Below are positions 18,561 through 26,726 of a stretch of DNA of 64,000 nt, piece after piece (within the stretch, counting starts at the first letter, position 1; the number at the start of each line of letters is the position of its first letter). Location of the stretch: positions 124,001-188,000 of the forward strand of contig NZ_JACSOI010000001.1 in the NCBI RefSeq assembly GCF_018728565.1, in the 5' to 3' direction. The position numbers were made by a program, and so were the translations under genes. Below the pieces are notes generated by a model. The model had not been told where the DNA came from. It made no database searches and saw nothing but the letters and a program-made list of their open reading frames with translations. This DNA is from Zobellia russellii. Lineage in GTDB: Bacteria > Bacteroidota > Bacteroidia > Flavobacteriales > Flavobacteriaceae.

Positions 18561-18584
18561 GGGGCCTGGTTTTAACCACGCCCC
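18561..18584 (-). terminator. Terminator of the GH16/DUF1080 operon
   Basis: GGGGC-C-TGGTT (18561-18571) pairs with AACCA-C-GCCCC (18574-18584). On the minus strand the hairpin is followed within a few bases by a run of seven T. It lies about 95 bp past the GH16 stop codon. The 18384-18679 gap holds nothing else I can recognise. Confidence 0.75.
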
Positions 18585-18679
18585 TAACCCATACTAAACT
18601 AACTGAAAACTAACTCAATTTAAACAAACTCTGCACATTATATTTAAAACATAATCCTATGCCAATAGGTTAAGTATTA

Positions 18680-19678
18680 CTATTTCTCTTCAAGTTTCCA
18701 AGTGCGTACCCAATCTACACGCATGGTATTCTTAGAATCGTCATTTAGCTCTTCCTTTTGTGGTAAACCTCCCAAATAACACTCTTCAGATGTCCATAGA
18801 TCAAATATTAACTCTAGCTCTCTTGTAAAGTCTTGGTTAGTGGTAACAACACCAGCTGGCTCTCCATTTAAATAAAACTGAACAGTTCTAGCATCTTTCC
18901 ACCAAGCACCAACAATATGGTAGGTTTCATCCCACGTTTTTCCTTTGTTAGGATTTGCATCCGATAACATTCTCGTATCAAAATTATCCTCATGCCTTTC
19001 CGTAACACCATTTTTAGCAATAAAATACTGTGAGTTCATCTGCGTTGGGAAATCCCACGGAGCCCACGGGTAGTTACTTGGTTTCGTAGTTTGATTACTA
19101 CACTCAGGAGTTGGGTTTGCATTGCTCTCAACAATATCTATCTCATCCCTATCATCAATATCGCCATTGTTCAGCCAAAACGTATTGAACGCAGAAATAC
19201 TTGAGGTTTTCATACTACACTCCGTATACATAGGATAACTTATTTTAGTTTTGGAGTGAACTCTTGCCGTTTGAAACCATTGGGAACTACCCTCATCCAA
19301 CGTGGCCTGAATATTTAGTTTGCCGTCTACCACGCTAGAGTTTTCACTTCGCATAGAAACCGGGGTGTTTCCGTAGTTCCAAAAAGAATTAAACCACTTG
19401 TCATCGTCCCATGAATCAAATTCATCGGACATGGCTTCCACCTTTACCCACTCCATTCCCTCCGGGGTATCATCAACTACAGAAACAAACGAAGGCAAAT
19501 CAGAGTCCAAATCAGAAAGTTGAAAAGGTGCTATCTCATCTTCCTTGTCTTCCTCCTTATCATCTACTTGCATGGGGTTTTCAGGACCTTTATCCATTTC
19601 TTCATCATCGTCAGAATTTGACGAACACGCAATAAATGCACTTATAATACTACATACCAGAAACACATTAATCTTCAT
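18680..19678 (-). CDS. GH16 lipoprotein, beta-agarase/porphyranase-like
   Basis: 332 aa. The lipobox FIAC (Cys18) is followed by SSNSDDDEE, an acidic export-type signal, and an acidic Pro-rich linker (about 25-50) before the catalytic domain, so the enzyme is probably displayed on the cell surface. The GH16 active-site signature is DEIDIVES, giving Glu179 (nucleophile), Asp181 and Glu184 (acid/base) in the ExDxxE arrangement. Surrounding motifs AFNTFWLNNG, YHIVGAWWKDARTVQFYLNG and MRVDWVRTWK resemble the agarase/porphyranase branch. It would cut polymer internally into oligosaccharides for SusCD and GH117. The lack of a sulfatase in the locus makes unsulfated agar more likely than porphyran, but sequence alone cannot settle this. 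It follows the DUF1080 gene by 29 bp. Confidence 0.88.
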   Translation of the reverse strand: MKINVFLVCSIISAFIACSSNSDDDEEMDKGPENPMQVDDKEEDKEDEIAPFQLSDLDSDLPSFVSVVDDTPEGMEWVKVEAMSDEFDSWDDDKWFNSFWNYGNTPVSMRSENSSVVDGKLNIQATLDEGSSQWFQTARVHSKTKISYPMYTECSMKTSSISAFNTFWLNNGDIDDRDEIDIVESNANPTPECSNQTTKPSNYPWAPWDFPTQMNSQYFIAKNGVTERHEDNFDTRMLSDANPNKGKTWDETYHIVGAWWKDARTVQFYLNGEPAGVVTTNQDFTRELELIFDLWTSEECYLGGLPQKEELNDDSKNTMRVDWVRTWKLEEK

Positions 19679-19707
19679 ATGATACTATCTTTATAATTTG
19701 TCTTAAT

Positions 19708-20607
19708 TTAGAAAAGCGCTTTTTGCTGCTGTGTAAGCGAATCAATCTGTCTTATCTTGATATCTTTAAAAAACACCTCTGCAGCTTCGCTTTGCAATTG
19801 AATTTTCCCTTGGATCAACGGCACTTCCTTACCGTTTTCATCTATATATCTTGAGTCCTTCAAAATCATAACAACCTCTCCGTTTACGATATGAAGACTT
19901 TTACCCTCATAACAGATCAACTCAAGCGTATTCCACTCGTCATGTGGTTTTTCATAATTTCCGCTTCGTAAACAATAATTGTTATACGGACTACCCATAC
20001 CAATTGGTAAATACTCCTGTGACTCATGCGCCAATGGATCCAAAACAGATTCCGGTTTGTACGCCCTAATATCTATGGCAGAATTAGCCTGGCTCCAAAA
20101 ATCTCCCGTATGCCCCTCCATTATCTGAAATTCTTGAGAAAGCATCCATGAACGCCAGTACTCAACAGCCATTGGCCCCACGGAATGGTACAATATTCCA
20201 GAGTCTTTCAATAAATCTTTTCGGTAGGCCCATTTTTTATCTCCCCATTTGTACTTTAACTGAAAATGATAATTCTTATACTCCTTTTTAGTAATCAGGC
20301 AACCATAGTATTCTCCCGTATTCTTGATAATGGTTTCCCCGCCCTCTTTCACCGTTGAAAAAACGGTATAGTCGCTATTGTTTAAACCTATCGGAGCTAT
20401 TTCTTCCCCATTTTCATCTAGTGGTACGGAACCGTCGTAACCGGGTTGGTGCTGATAGCTCAAATAATTGTCCCACTGGGTTAAATCCTTATCTATTAAT
20501 TCTTCCCACTCGTATGTTTCTTCAGGGTTTTTTTGTTCCTCATTTTTTACCTCAGAACAGGAAATCACAAGAAAGAAAAGTGGTAAATAAAGTGTAAAAT
20601 GTTTCAT
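19708..20607 (-). CDS. DUF1080 (PF06439, 3-keto-disaccharide hydrolase-like) lipoprotein
   Basis: 299 aa. The lipobox FLVISC (Cys17) indicates an envelope lipoprotein. The remainder is one DUF1080 domain: WEELIDKDLTQWDNY at the start, NYHFQLKYKWGDKKW, DSGILYHSVGP, EFQIMEGHTGDFW, EWNTLELICYEGKSLHIVNG and GKIQLQSEAAEVFFKDIKIR at the end. This concanavalin-like fold is related in shape to GH16. Some members have been reported as 3-keto-glycoside hydrolases; others have no known activity. It is the first gene of a two-gene minus-strand operon with GH16, so a role on the same glycan is inferred. Its upstream gap is shared with the VOC gene and holds two PUL motifs. Confidence 0.85.
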   Translation of the reverse strand: MKHFTLYLPLFFLVISCSEVKNEEQKNPEETYEWEELIDKDLTQWDNYLSYQHQPGYDGSVPLDENGEEIAPIGLNNSDYTVFSTVKEGGETIIKNTGEYYGCLITKKEYKNYHFQLKYKWGDKKWAYRKDLLKDSGILYHSVGPMAVEYWRSWMLSQEFQIMEGHTGDFWSQANSAIDIRAYKPESVLDPLAHESQEYLPIGMGSPYNNYCLRSGNYEKPHDEWNTLELICYEGKSLHIVNGEVVMILKDSRYIDENGKEVPLIQGKIQLQSEAAEVFFKDIKIRQIDSLTQQQKALF

Positions 20608-20775
20608 ATTATTTATTGTTGGTTATTGCCGTTTACCCTATTAAGTTTTCAGCTGATTTCAAACGGCCAAAACCATTCTGACAAGCATGTTTTAGGGCTA
20701 CACAAAGCATGCATGTATTGTAATTTTACAAAGAAATATTTACCATAACCTGTGAATTTCCGACCAATAATTAAT

Positions 20776-20790
20776 TGTTCAGTTTTTATT
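20776..20790 (+). promoter_or_regulatory. PUL motif copy (TGTTCAGTTTTTATT)
   Basis: Identical to 15411-15425. It lies 124 bp before the VOC start and 169 bp before the start of the divergent DUF1080 gene. Confidence 0.55.
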
Positions 20791-20825
20791 GAAGCGCAGT
20801 GCAAAATGTCTATGGTTGCAGGTCT

Positions 20826-20853
20826 TGAACATTGCAAATGTTCAGTTTTTGTT
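20826..20853 (+). promoter_or_regulatory. Palindromic PUL motif: TGAACA-N7-TGTTCAG plus T-rich tail
   Basis: TGAACA (20826-20831) and TGTTCA (20839-20844) form a perfect inverted repeat with a 7-bp spacer, a layout fit for a dimeric regulator. The right arm continues as TGTTCAGTTTTTGTT (20839-20853), one base from the other copies. It is 61 bp before the VOC start codon. Confidence 0.6.
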
Positions 20854-20914
20854 AAGCTATATTGAGGTTAAGATTATCATATAATATCATAGTTTTAACA
20901 AAACGATATTTATT

Positions 20915-21481
20915 ATGAAAGTTATTATGAAGGCTACTACTAGTCACAGAACAAAAAAAAACCACAGTTCACTAAATTCACTTTATAAAATCTGCTTCTT
21001 AGTAGCTTTTGTATTAGCAGGCACTAATTACGGCTTTGCACAAACATCAGATTCGTCTCCTAAAGCCATTGAGGCAGCTAGTACGGAAGAAGCAAGGGTT
21101 ACAGGTTTAAAGTACATTAGTGTGCACGTATTGGAGCTTGAAAAGACCCTAAAGTTATACCGTGAAATATTGGGATTTAAAATGGCCGATGCCAAAGTAC
21201 TTCACGGACCTGGACTTGAAGGAATGCTTGTAATGAAACTAAAGGCCGATGATTTGACTATTGGGCTATCACTAACAGCTCCCGAATTTATAGATACCAT
21301 AGGTCCCATAGGAAACACCAACCACAACCACTTTATGCTAAAAGTAAACAACATTGTCCCAATTGGCGATAAGCTAAAAGAAGAAGGTTACGAACTGGAA
21401 AATGAAAATTACGCTCGTGACAAATACACATTTTTTGTAGGACCCAATGGCGAAATTATTGGCCTTTCCGGTTGGGATTGA
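20915..21481 (+). CDS. Secreted VOC-superfamily (glyoxalase-fold) protein
   Basis: 188 aa. A long basic n-region precedes a hydrophobic core (ICFLVAFVLAGTNYG) and a cleavage site near GFAQ, so the protein leaves the cytoplasm. The mature part is a VOC domain made of two beta-alpha-beta-beta-beta modules: KYISVHVLELEKTLKLYREI with DLTIGLSL, then NHNHFMLKVNN with YTFFVGPNGEIIGLSGW. Likely metal ligands are His71, His139 and Glu180; the ligand usually expected in the fourth strand is not obvious. VOC proteins include isomerases, lyases, dioxygenases and binding proteins. Strong PUL motifs lie upstream and a terminator downstream, so it is probably a single-gene member of the PUL regulon. The exact reaction cannot be assigned. 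Confidence 0.85.
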   Translation: MKVIMKATTSHRTKKNHSSLNSLYKICFLVAFVLAGTNYGFAQTSDSSPKAIEAASTEEARVTGLKYISVHVLELEKTLKLYREILGFKMADAKVLHGPGLEGMLVMKLKADDLTIGLSLTAPEFIDTIGPIGNTNHNHFMLKVNNIVPIGDKLKEEGYELENENYARDKYTFFVGPNGEIIGLSGWD

Positions 21482-21507
21482 TTTAAACAAAATTACCTAA
21501 CACAAAC

Positions 21508-21543
21508 AAAGGTTCTGATGATATAAAAACATCAGAACCTTTT
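21508..21543 (+). terminator. Terminator after the VOC gene
   Basis: AAAGGTTCTGATG (21508-21520) pairs with CATCAGAACCTTT (21530-21542) across a 9-nt loop, ending in TTTT. Confidence 0.85.
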
Positions 21544-21660
21544 CTTATGCGTCTTACTTAGGGTTCAAGCATTAAATAATTGCATACAAGTTAGCTTTTC
21601 AGAAGAGTAGTAACCAATGGTTTAATTGGACTTAAACCCAATAAAAACCATCACAAACAA

Positions 21661-21688
21661 AAAAAGCCAGTCTTTCGACTAGCTTTTT
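21661..21688 (-). terminator. Terminator of tRNA-Asn
   Basis: Just past the tRNA 3' end on the minus strand, AAAAAGC(T)AGTC and GACT(G)GCTTTTT pair around a GAAA loop, followed by further T residues. Confidence 0.75.
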
Positions 21689-21692
21689 GTTG

Positions 21693-21766
21693 CTCCCCCT
21701 CTTGGGCTCGAACCAAGGACCCTCTGATTAACAGTCAGATGCTCTAACCAACTGAGCTAAGGAGGA
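21693..21766 (-). tRNA. tRNA-Asn (GTT anticodon)
   Basis: On the minus strand the 74-nt sequence begins TCCTCCTTAGCTCAGTTGG. It has a D loop, an anticodon stem-loop with CTGTTAAT (anticodon GTT), a T loop GGTTCGAGCC, and an acceptor 3' strand AGGGGGA pairing with TCCTCCT through one G-U pair. The discriminator base is G. CCA is not encoded. A hairpin terminator follows. Confidence 0.95.
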
Positions 21767-21842
21767 AAATATTTTCGCTTTGTTTATCTAAGCGGGTGCA
21801 AATATAATTGTTTTTTTTATTGTCCCAAATAAATTTTGCAAT

Positions 21843-23201
21843 CTATTTTCCCATTAAGTATCTATATAGGTCATTTCCGTTGGCAAACAGTATCAAAGCC
21901 AGCAACATAAAGAATCCTATCATTTGTGCATATTCCAAAAATTTATCGCTTGGCTTACGCCCGGAAACCATTTCGTACAACAAAAACATAACGTGCCCCC
22001 CATCTAAAGCTGGAATTGGCAACAGGTTCAGAACGGCCAACATAATGGACAAGAAAGCCGTTGTGCCCCAGAACACTTCCCAGTTCCATGTTTCAGGAAA
22101 AAGTCCGCCAATGGCCGCAAAACCACCCACACCTTTGTATGCTCCCGTATCTGGGTTAAATATCTTTTTCAATTGCTTCAAGTATCCCGTAAGGGTATTT
22201 ACCCCTTTATTTATCCCTGCAGGAATAGATTCGGCAAACGTATATTTTTCGGTCTCTAAACGTAAAAGACCTCTTTTTTCCATTTCGTCCATAGAAACCA
22301 TACCGGGGCGCACTCCTATTTGGGCAGAGTCATTTATTACTACCGGTACAACTTTACGAACGCTATTGTCACGAACAACGGTCAGGTTAATTTTTTCGCC
22401 TTTATACTGCTCCAAAATAGGCTTTACCTCATCAAAATATGATATTTTCTTTCCGGCAATCTCAACTATTTCATCTTTTGGTTCAAGTCCGGCATCCTTA
22501 TTTAGGGACTCGGGAGAAACTTCGGCTATAACAAAAGGGATACGTGGTCCCAAAAACCTAGCACGGTCCTTATCCTCAATTAAAGTAGCTATGAAATCAA
22601 CAGGAATTTCCTTCTCAATGGTTTGTCCGTCTCGTTCAATAGTAATGCTACTCCCATTAATAATGTCCATAAAGACCGTATTAAAGTCCTTTATCTTTTG
22701 GCCGTCTACCGCAACAATTTTATCTCCGGTCTCAATACCAAGTTCATCACCAATGGTCTTTTCCGTTACATGAACACCGTCTTTTAAACTATCTCCCGGA
22801 ATATATTGATCTCCGTAAGCATAGGCCATACCAATATAGATAACCAATGCCAAAACAAAGTTAACGGTAACACCGCCCAACATAATAATAAGTCTTTGCC
22901 AAGCCGGCTTACTTCTAAATTCCCATTCCTTTGGCTCTTCTTGCATAGCCTCGGTATCCATACTTTCGTCTATCATACCGGAAATCTTTACATAACCTCC
23001 TAAAGGAAGCCACCCAATACCATAAACGGTTTCGCCTATCTTCTTTTTGAAAAGCGAGAACTTTACATCAAAGAATAGGTAGAACTTTTCTACACGGGTC
23101 TTAAATAATTTTGCCGGGATAAAATGCCCCATTTCGTGAAGCACTATTAATAGTGAAAGGCTTAAAAAAAATTGTATGGCCTTAATAAGGAACGGACTCA
23201 T
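21843..23201 (-). CDS. rseP: RIP metalloprotease RseP (site-2 protease)
   Basis: 452 aa. The zinc motif HEMGH (residues 22-26) lies in the first membrane helix, and the conserved NLLPIPALDGGH supplies the third ligand near the C-terminus. Two PDZ-like domains fall between the membrane parts (about 130-300; ETGDKIVAVDGQKI and EPKDEIVEIAGKKI). RseP cuts membrane proteins inside the bilayer, for example anti-sigma factors, and clears signal peptides. The length is typical for Bacteroidetes. A possible -7 element TACTTTTG lies on the minus strand at 23245-23252. The gene stands alone between the tRNA and the SCO-family gene. Confidence 0.95.
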   Translation of the reverse strand: MSPFLIKAIQFFLSLSLLIVLHEMGHFIPAKLFKTRVEKFYLFFDVKFSLFKKKIGETVYGIGWLPLGGYVKISGMIDESMDTEAMQEEPKEWEFRSKPAWQRLIIMLGGVTVNFVLALVIYIGMAYAYGDQYIPGDSLKDGVHVTEKTIGDELGIETGDKIVAVDGQKIKDFNTVFMDIINGSSITIERDGQTIEKEIPVDFIATLIEDKDRARFLGPRIPFVIAEVSPESLNKDAGLEPKDEIVEIAGKKISYFDEVKPILEQYKGEKINLTVVRDNSVRKVVPVVINDSAQIGVRPGMVSMDEMEKRGLLRLETEKYTFAESIPAGINKGVNTLTGYLKQLKKIFNPDTGAYKGVGGFAAIGGLFPETWNWEVFWGTTAFLSIMLAVLNLLPIPALDGGHVMFLLYEMVSGRKPSDKFLEYAQMIGFFMLLALILFANGNDLYRYLMGK

Positions 23202-23379
23202 CTATGTTTTCTATAATTAATGAACTCTTATTGAATTCAGCCGACAAAAGTACACTTTTACGGCCGCTTAAAAAAAATTACTGATAACCGCCATTTATTT
23301 TTAAGAAACATTTAGCAGCGCTCTTAGCAGTTAGGACTTGAATGCTTGTACTGACTAACGTATCTTTACCAAAAAGATT

Positions 23380-24057
23380 ATGCGCACATTCTTTGCCAAA
23401 TATAAATTTTTTGGCCTCGTGTTATTGGGGCTCTCTGCGGTAATCATGTATTTGTTTTATAACGCCCTGCAACCCCCCAAAATCCTAACAATTTACCAAC
23501 CTACCATGGTTAACCCGGAACTGGTTGACAGTACGCTTCAATACAAAAGAAAATACCATACCATTGCAGATTTCTCGTTGATCAACCAAAATGGAAAAAA
23601 TATAACCCAAGCCGATTACAACGACAAAATCTATATTGCCGATTTCTTTTTTACCACCTGCCCAACTATATGCCCCATAATGACCAAGAATATGGCCAGT
23701 ATACAGGAAAGAATTAAGGGTTTTGATGACGTAATGTTGCTATCACATTCAGTTACACCGGAGATAGATTCTGTAGCACAACTAAAAAAATATGCAATAG
23801 AAAAAGGTGTAGATGATTCTAAATGGAACCTTGTTACGGGCGATAAAAAACAGATATACGAGTTGGCCCGTAAATCATACCTAGCCGTAAAAGACGATGG
23901 CGATGGCGGACCTTTTGATATGATCCATACCGAAAATTTTATTCTAGTGGACAAGAAAAAGCGCATTCGCGGCTTTTATGATGGTACCAATGAAGAAGAG
24001 GTTGAAAAACTGATGGCCGATTTAAAAATTCTAATGACGCCTAACCAAGAAGAATAA
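23380..24057 (+). CDS. SCO1/SenC family copper-binding thioredoxin-fold protein
   Basis: 225 aa. An N-terminal membrane anchor (about 11-27) is followed by a thioredoxin-like domain with FFFTTCPTICPIM, giving the Cu-binding pair Cys94 and Cys98, and the distal His183 in DMIHTENFIL. SCO proteins deliver copper to the CuA centre of cytochrome oxidase or act as redox proteins on the outer face of the inner membrane. A near-consensus promoter, TTG (23338-23340), N20, TATCTTTA (23361-23368), lies just upstream. FeoA begins 188 bp downstream. Confidence 0.93.
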   Translation: MRTFFAKYKFFGLVLLGLSAVIMYLFYNALQPPKILTIYQPTMVNPELVDSTLQYKRKYHTIADFSLINQNGKNITQADYNDKIYIADFFFTTCPTICPIMTKNMASIQERIKGFDDVMLLSHSVTPEIDSVAQLKKYAIEKGVDDSKWNLVTGDKKQIYELARKSYLAVKDDGDGGPFDMIHTENFILVDKKKRIRGFYDGTNEEEVEKLMADLKILMTPNQEE

Positions 24058-24245
24058 ACTATAGGGGCAATACCAAATTCCGAAAAGTATATTCTTGTAT
24101 TCAACTTACGGGCCTCTCCATTTTCCGCATCGGCCACTGTAGCACGCAAACATCCTAAAGTTTTATGATTTTTTGGGATTCAACACACGGCTTTTAGGAT
24201 AAATTATGCTACTTTTGCCTTACTTATAATCAATCTAAATAAACG

Positions 24246-24491
24246 TTGGTAATAACGGTCGCACAGCTAAAAAAAGGACAAAAGGGAATCATCAAAGAAT
24301 TCTCTGACGATTCCCTACCCATTAAATTGTTAGAATTGGGCTGTTTGCCCGGCAACGAGATAGAATTGGTCCAAATAGCCCCTTTTAAAGACCCTATTTA
24401 TGTAAATGTAAACGGCTCCCATATTGCCATTAGGCGTGAGACCGCACAGCTCATTGAGCTGGAAATTTTAGAAGACACTTCCGTTCTATGA
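24246..24491 (+). CDS. feoA: FeoA-family protein
   Basis: 81 aa, with a TTG start; no ATG is available in frame near the N-terminus. It is a single SH3-like FeoA domain (VAQLKKGQKGIIKEF, LLELGCLPGNEIELVQ, HIAIRRETAQLIEL). FeoA is a small cytoplasmic partner needed for FeoB ferrous iron uptake. Its stop overlaps the feoB start by 4 bp (ATGA), indicating translational coupling. A candidate -7 element TACTTTTG is at 24210-24217. Confidence 0.93.
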   Translation: MVITVAQLKKGQKGIIKEFSDDSLPIKLLELGCLPGNEIELVQIAPFKDPIYVNVNGSHIAIRRETAQLIELEILEDTSVL

Positions 24492-26725
24492 GCAAACAAA
24501 TTAACGTTGCCCTTATAGGAAACCCCAATACTGGTAAAACTTCCGTTTTCAATCAACTTACCGGTTTAAAACAAAAAGTTGGTAATTACCCAGGTATCAC
24601 CGTTGAAAAAAAGGAGGGTGTGTGCAAGCTTCCCAGAGGCGTAAAGGCACATATACTGGATTTACCGGGAACATATAGTTTGAACACTACTTCTTTGGAC
24701 GAAAGTGTTGCCGTAGAACTTCTACTGAACAAAAATGACAAGAACCACCCAGATGTGGCCATAGTCGTATCCGATGTAGAAAACCTGAAGAGAAACCTTC
24801 TTCTATTCACGCAAATAAAAGACCTTAAAATACCGGCCATTCTTGTCATTAACATGGCAGATCGTATGTCCCGCAAAGGTATATCCGTAGATATTCCGCT
24901 TTTGGAAGAAAAGTTGAATACCAAAATTGCCTTGGTGAGCACCAGAAAGGGCATTGGTATTGACAAGCTGAAAGAACTCATTTCCGATTATAAAAACCTT
25001 TCAACTGAACAAAATGTAGATATTACGGTTATTGACCCTGGGTATTTTAAAAAATTAAAGGACGCTTTTCCTAATGAGGACCTGTATAAGTTGTGGCTTG
25101 TGATTACGCAAGACGTAAATTTTATGCCCATTGAGAAAAAACTGTTCAAAGATGCCTCTTCTTTTGCTACCAAATCAAAATCAGAACTGAAGCGCTTGCA
25201 GCAGAAGGAAACCATTTTAAGGTACCAGTTTATAAACGGCATTCTAAAAGAGACCTACAAAGTAGATTTGGCCATAGCCAAAGGATTTAGGGCTTCGCTG
25301 GATAAGATTCTAACCCACAAGGTTTTTGGATATATAATTTTCTTTGCCATCCTTCTGGTTATATTTCAAGGTATTTACGACTGGAGTGGCTACCCTCAAG
25401 ACCTCATCGAAACATTTTTTGCCTCCGCCAGCTCGTGGGTAAAGGACACTTTGCCTCCCGGTGTATTTACCAACCTCATTGCAGAAGGTATACTAACGGG
25501 TATTGGTGGTATAGCCATGTTCATTCCGCAAATCGCATTTCTTTTCCTGTTCATTTCTTTGCTGGAAGAAACGGGCTATATGAGCCGTGTGGTGTTCCTA
25601 ATGGACCGTCTGATGCGCCCCTTTGGCCTAAGCGGTAAAAGTGTTGTGCCCCTAATGTCCGGTACGGCATGCGCCATACCCGCGGTAATGGCCACCCGAA
25701 CCATTGAAAATTGGAAAGAGCGATTAATAACTATTCTTGTTACGCCATTTACAACCTGTTCGGCAAGGCTTCCCATTTACATTATTATTATTGCCCTAGT
25801 AATACCTGAAGGTAGTTTCTTGGGCTTTGGTTACAAAGCCTTGACTCTTATGTTGCTCTATCTACTAGGTTTTGGGGCAGCTATTATATCCGCTTTAATA
25901 CTTAATAAAATTTTAAAGATTAAGGGTAGGTCCTTTTTTGTGGTAGAAATGCCCAACTATAAGCTGCCATTACCAAAAAACGTTGCCTATACGGTTTGGG
26001 AAAAGACCAAAAGTTTTGTTTTGGGTGCCGGTAAAATAATTTTGGCCATATCCGTAGTACTTTGGTTCTTAGGCTCCAATGGCTATGGCGATAATTTTAA
26101 CAATGCAGACGAAATTGTATCCAACCGAGTTAAAACCGAAGGATTCTCGGATTTTAATCAAGTTAGTATTGCCAATGACCTATCCGCTTACAAAACAGCT
26201 TTAAAAGATAGTATAAGGAACAATGTCTATCGTATAGATAATACCGCCCTGACCGATTCACTTGCCCAAAAACAGAACCTACTTGAGCAGAGGGCACTTA
26301 GCCAAGAAATATCCAGCTACAAGCTAGAGAATTCTTATATGGGCTATATGGGGAAGGCTATTGAACCTATTGTACACCCACTGGGTTATGACTGGAAAAT
26401 TGGTATTGCGGTACTTACATCCTTTGCCGCACGCGAAGTATTTGTGGGTACTTTGGCCACTATTTACAGCGTTGGAAACGATCAGGAAGAAACCATCCAA
26501 AACCGAATGGCAGCAGAAATAAACCCAAAAACCAAGAAACCATTATTTAATTTGGCATCTGGTATTTCATTATTGCTGTTCTATGCCTTCGCCATGCAAT
26601 GTATGAGTACCTTGGCGGTGGTAAAACGCGAAACCAATACTTGGAAATGGCCCGCGGCACAATTGGTATTTATGAGCAGTTTTGCTTATATTGTAGCTCT
26701 AGTTGCCTATCAAATATTAAAATAA
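24488..26725 (+). CDS. feoB: Ferrous iron transporter FeoB
   Basis: 745 aa. The N-terminal G domain shows G1 GNPNTGKTS (11-19), G3 DLPGTYSL and G4 NMAD. A helical linker precedes a multi-helix membrane part with two gate regions (SGTACAIPAVMATRTIENWKE; TSFAAREVFVGTLATIY). A soluble insertion of about 100 residues (about 540-630) splits the membrane part, as is common in Bacteroidetes. It imports Fe(II) across the inner membrane. The gene overlaps feoA by 4 bp and is followed at 1 bp by a small Cys-rich membrane peptide. Confidence 0.97.
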   Translation: MSKQINVALIGNPNTGKTSVFNQLTGLKQKVGNYPGITVEKKEGVCKLPRGVKAHILDLPGTYSLNTTSLDESVAVELLLNKNDKNHPDVAIVVSDVENLKRNLLLFTQIKDLKIPAILVINMADRMSRKGISVDIPLLEEKLNTKIALVSTRKGIGIDKLKELISDYKNLSTEQNVDITVIDPGYFKKLKDAFPNEDLYKLWLVITQDVNFMPIEKKLFKDASSFATKSKSELKRLQQKETILRYQFINGILKETYKVDLAIAKGFRASLDKILTHKVFGYIIFFAILLVIFQGIYDWSGYPQDLIETFFASASSWVKDTLPPGVFTNLIAEGILTGIGGIAMFIPQIAFLFLFISLLEETGYMSRVVFLMDRLMRPFGLSGKSVVPLMSGTACAIPAVMATRTIENWKERLITILVTPFTTCSARLPIYIIIIALVIPEGSFLGFGYKALTLMLLYLLGFGAAIISALILNKILKIKGRSFFVVEMPNYKLPLPKNVAYTVWEKTKSFVLGAGKIILAISVVLWFLGSNGYGDNFNNADEIVSNRVKTEGFSDFNQVSIANDLSAYKTALKDSIRNNVYRIDNTALTDSLAQKQNLLEQRALSQEISSYKLENSYMGYMGKAIEPIVHPLGYDWKIGIAVLTSFAAREVFVGTLATIYSVGNDQEETIQNRMAAEINPKTKKPLFNLASGISLLLFYAFAMQCMSTLAVVKRETNTWKWPAAQLVFMSSFAYIVALVAYQILK

Positions 26726-26726
26726 G

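Larger units (their letters stand above)
20608..20914. other. Divergent control region between DUF1080/GH16 operon and VOC gene
   Basis: 307 bp without a gene. It carries PUL motif copies at 20776-20790 and 20839-20853 (both plus) and a perfect inverted repeat TGAACA-N7-TGTTCA at 20826-20844. Promoters for both directions must lie here; I could not assign them to the Bacteroidetes consensus with confidence. Confidence 0.65.

Noticed and set aside
21693-21766. tRNA-Asn beside the PUL as an island integration site
   Set aside because: I found no integrase and no copy of the tRNA 3' end on the other side of the PUL, so there is no evidence for tRNA-targeted insertion.
21808-22773. 321-codon open frame on the plus strand opposite rseP
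   Set aside because: It is antisense to a clear RseP gene and its translation has no recognisable domain; a shadow frame.
25139-25152. AAAAACTGTTC sequence resembling the motif core in feoB
   Set aside because: Within coding sequence and with the wrong order of core and A/T tract.
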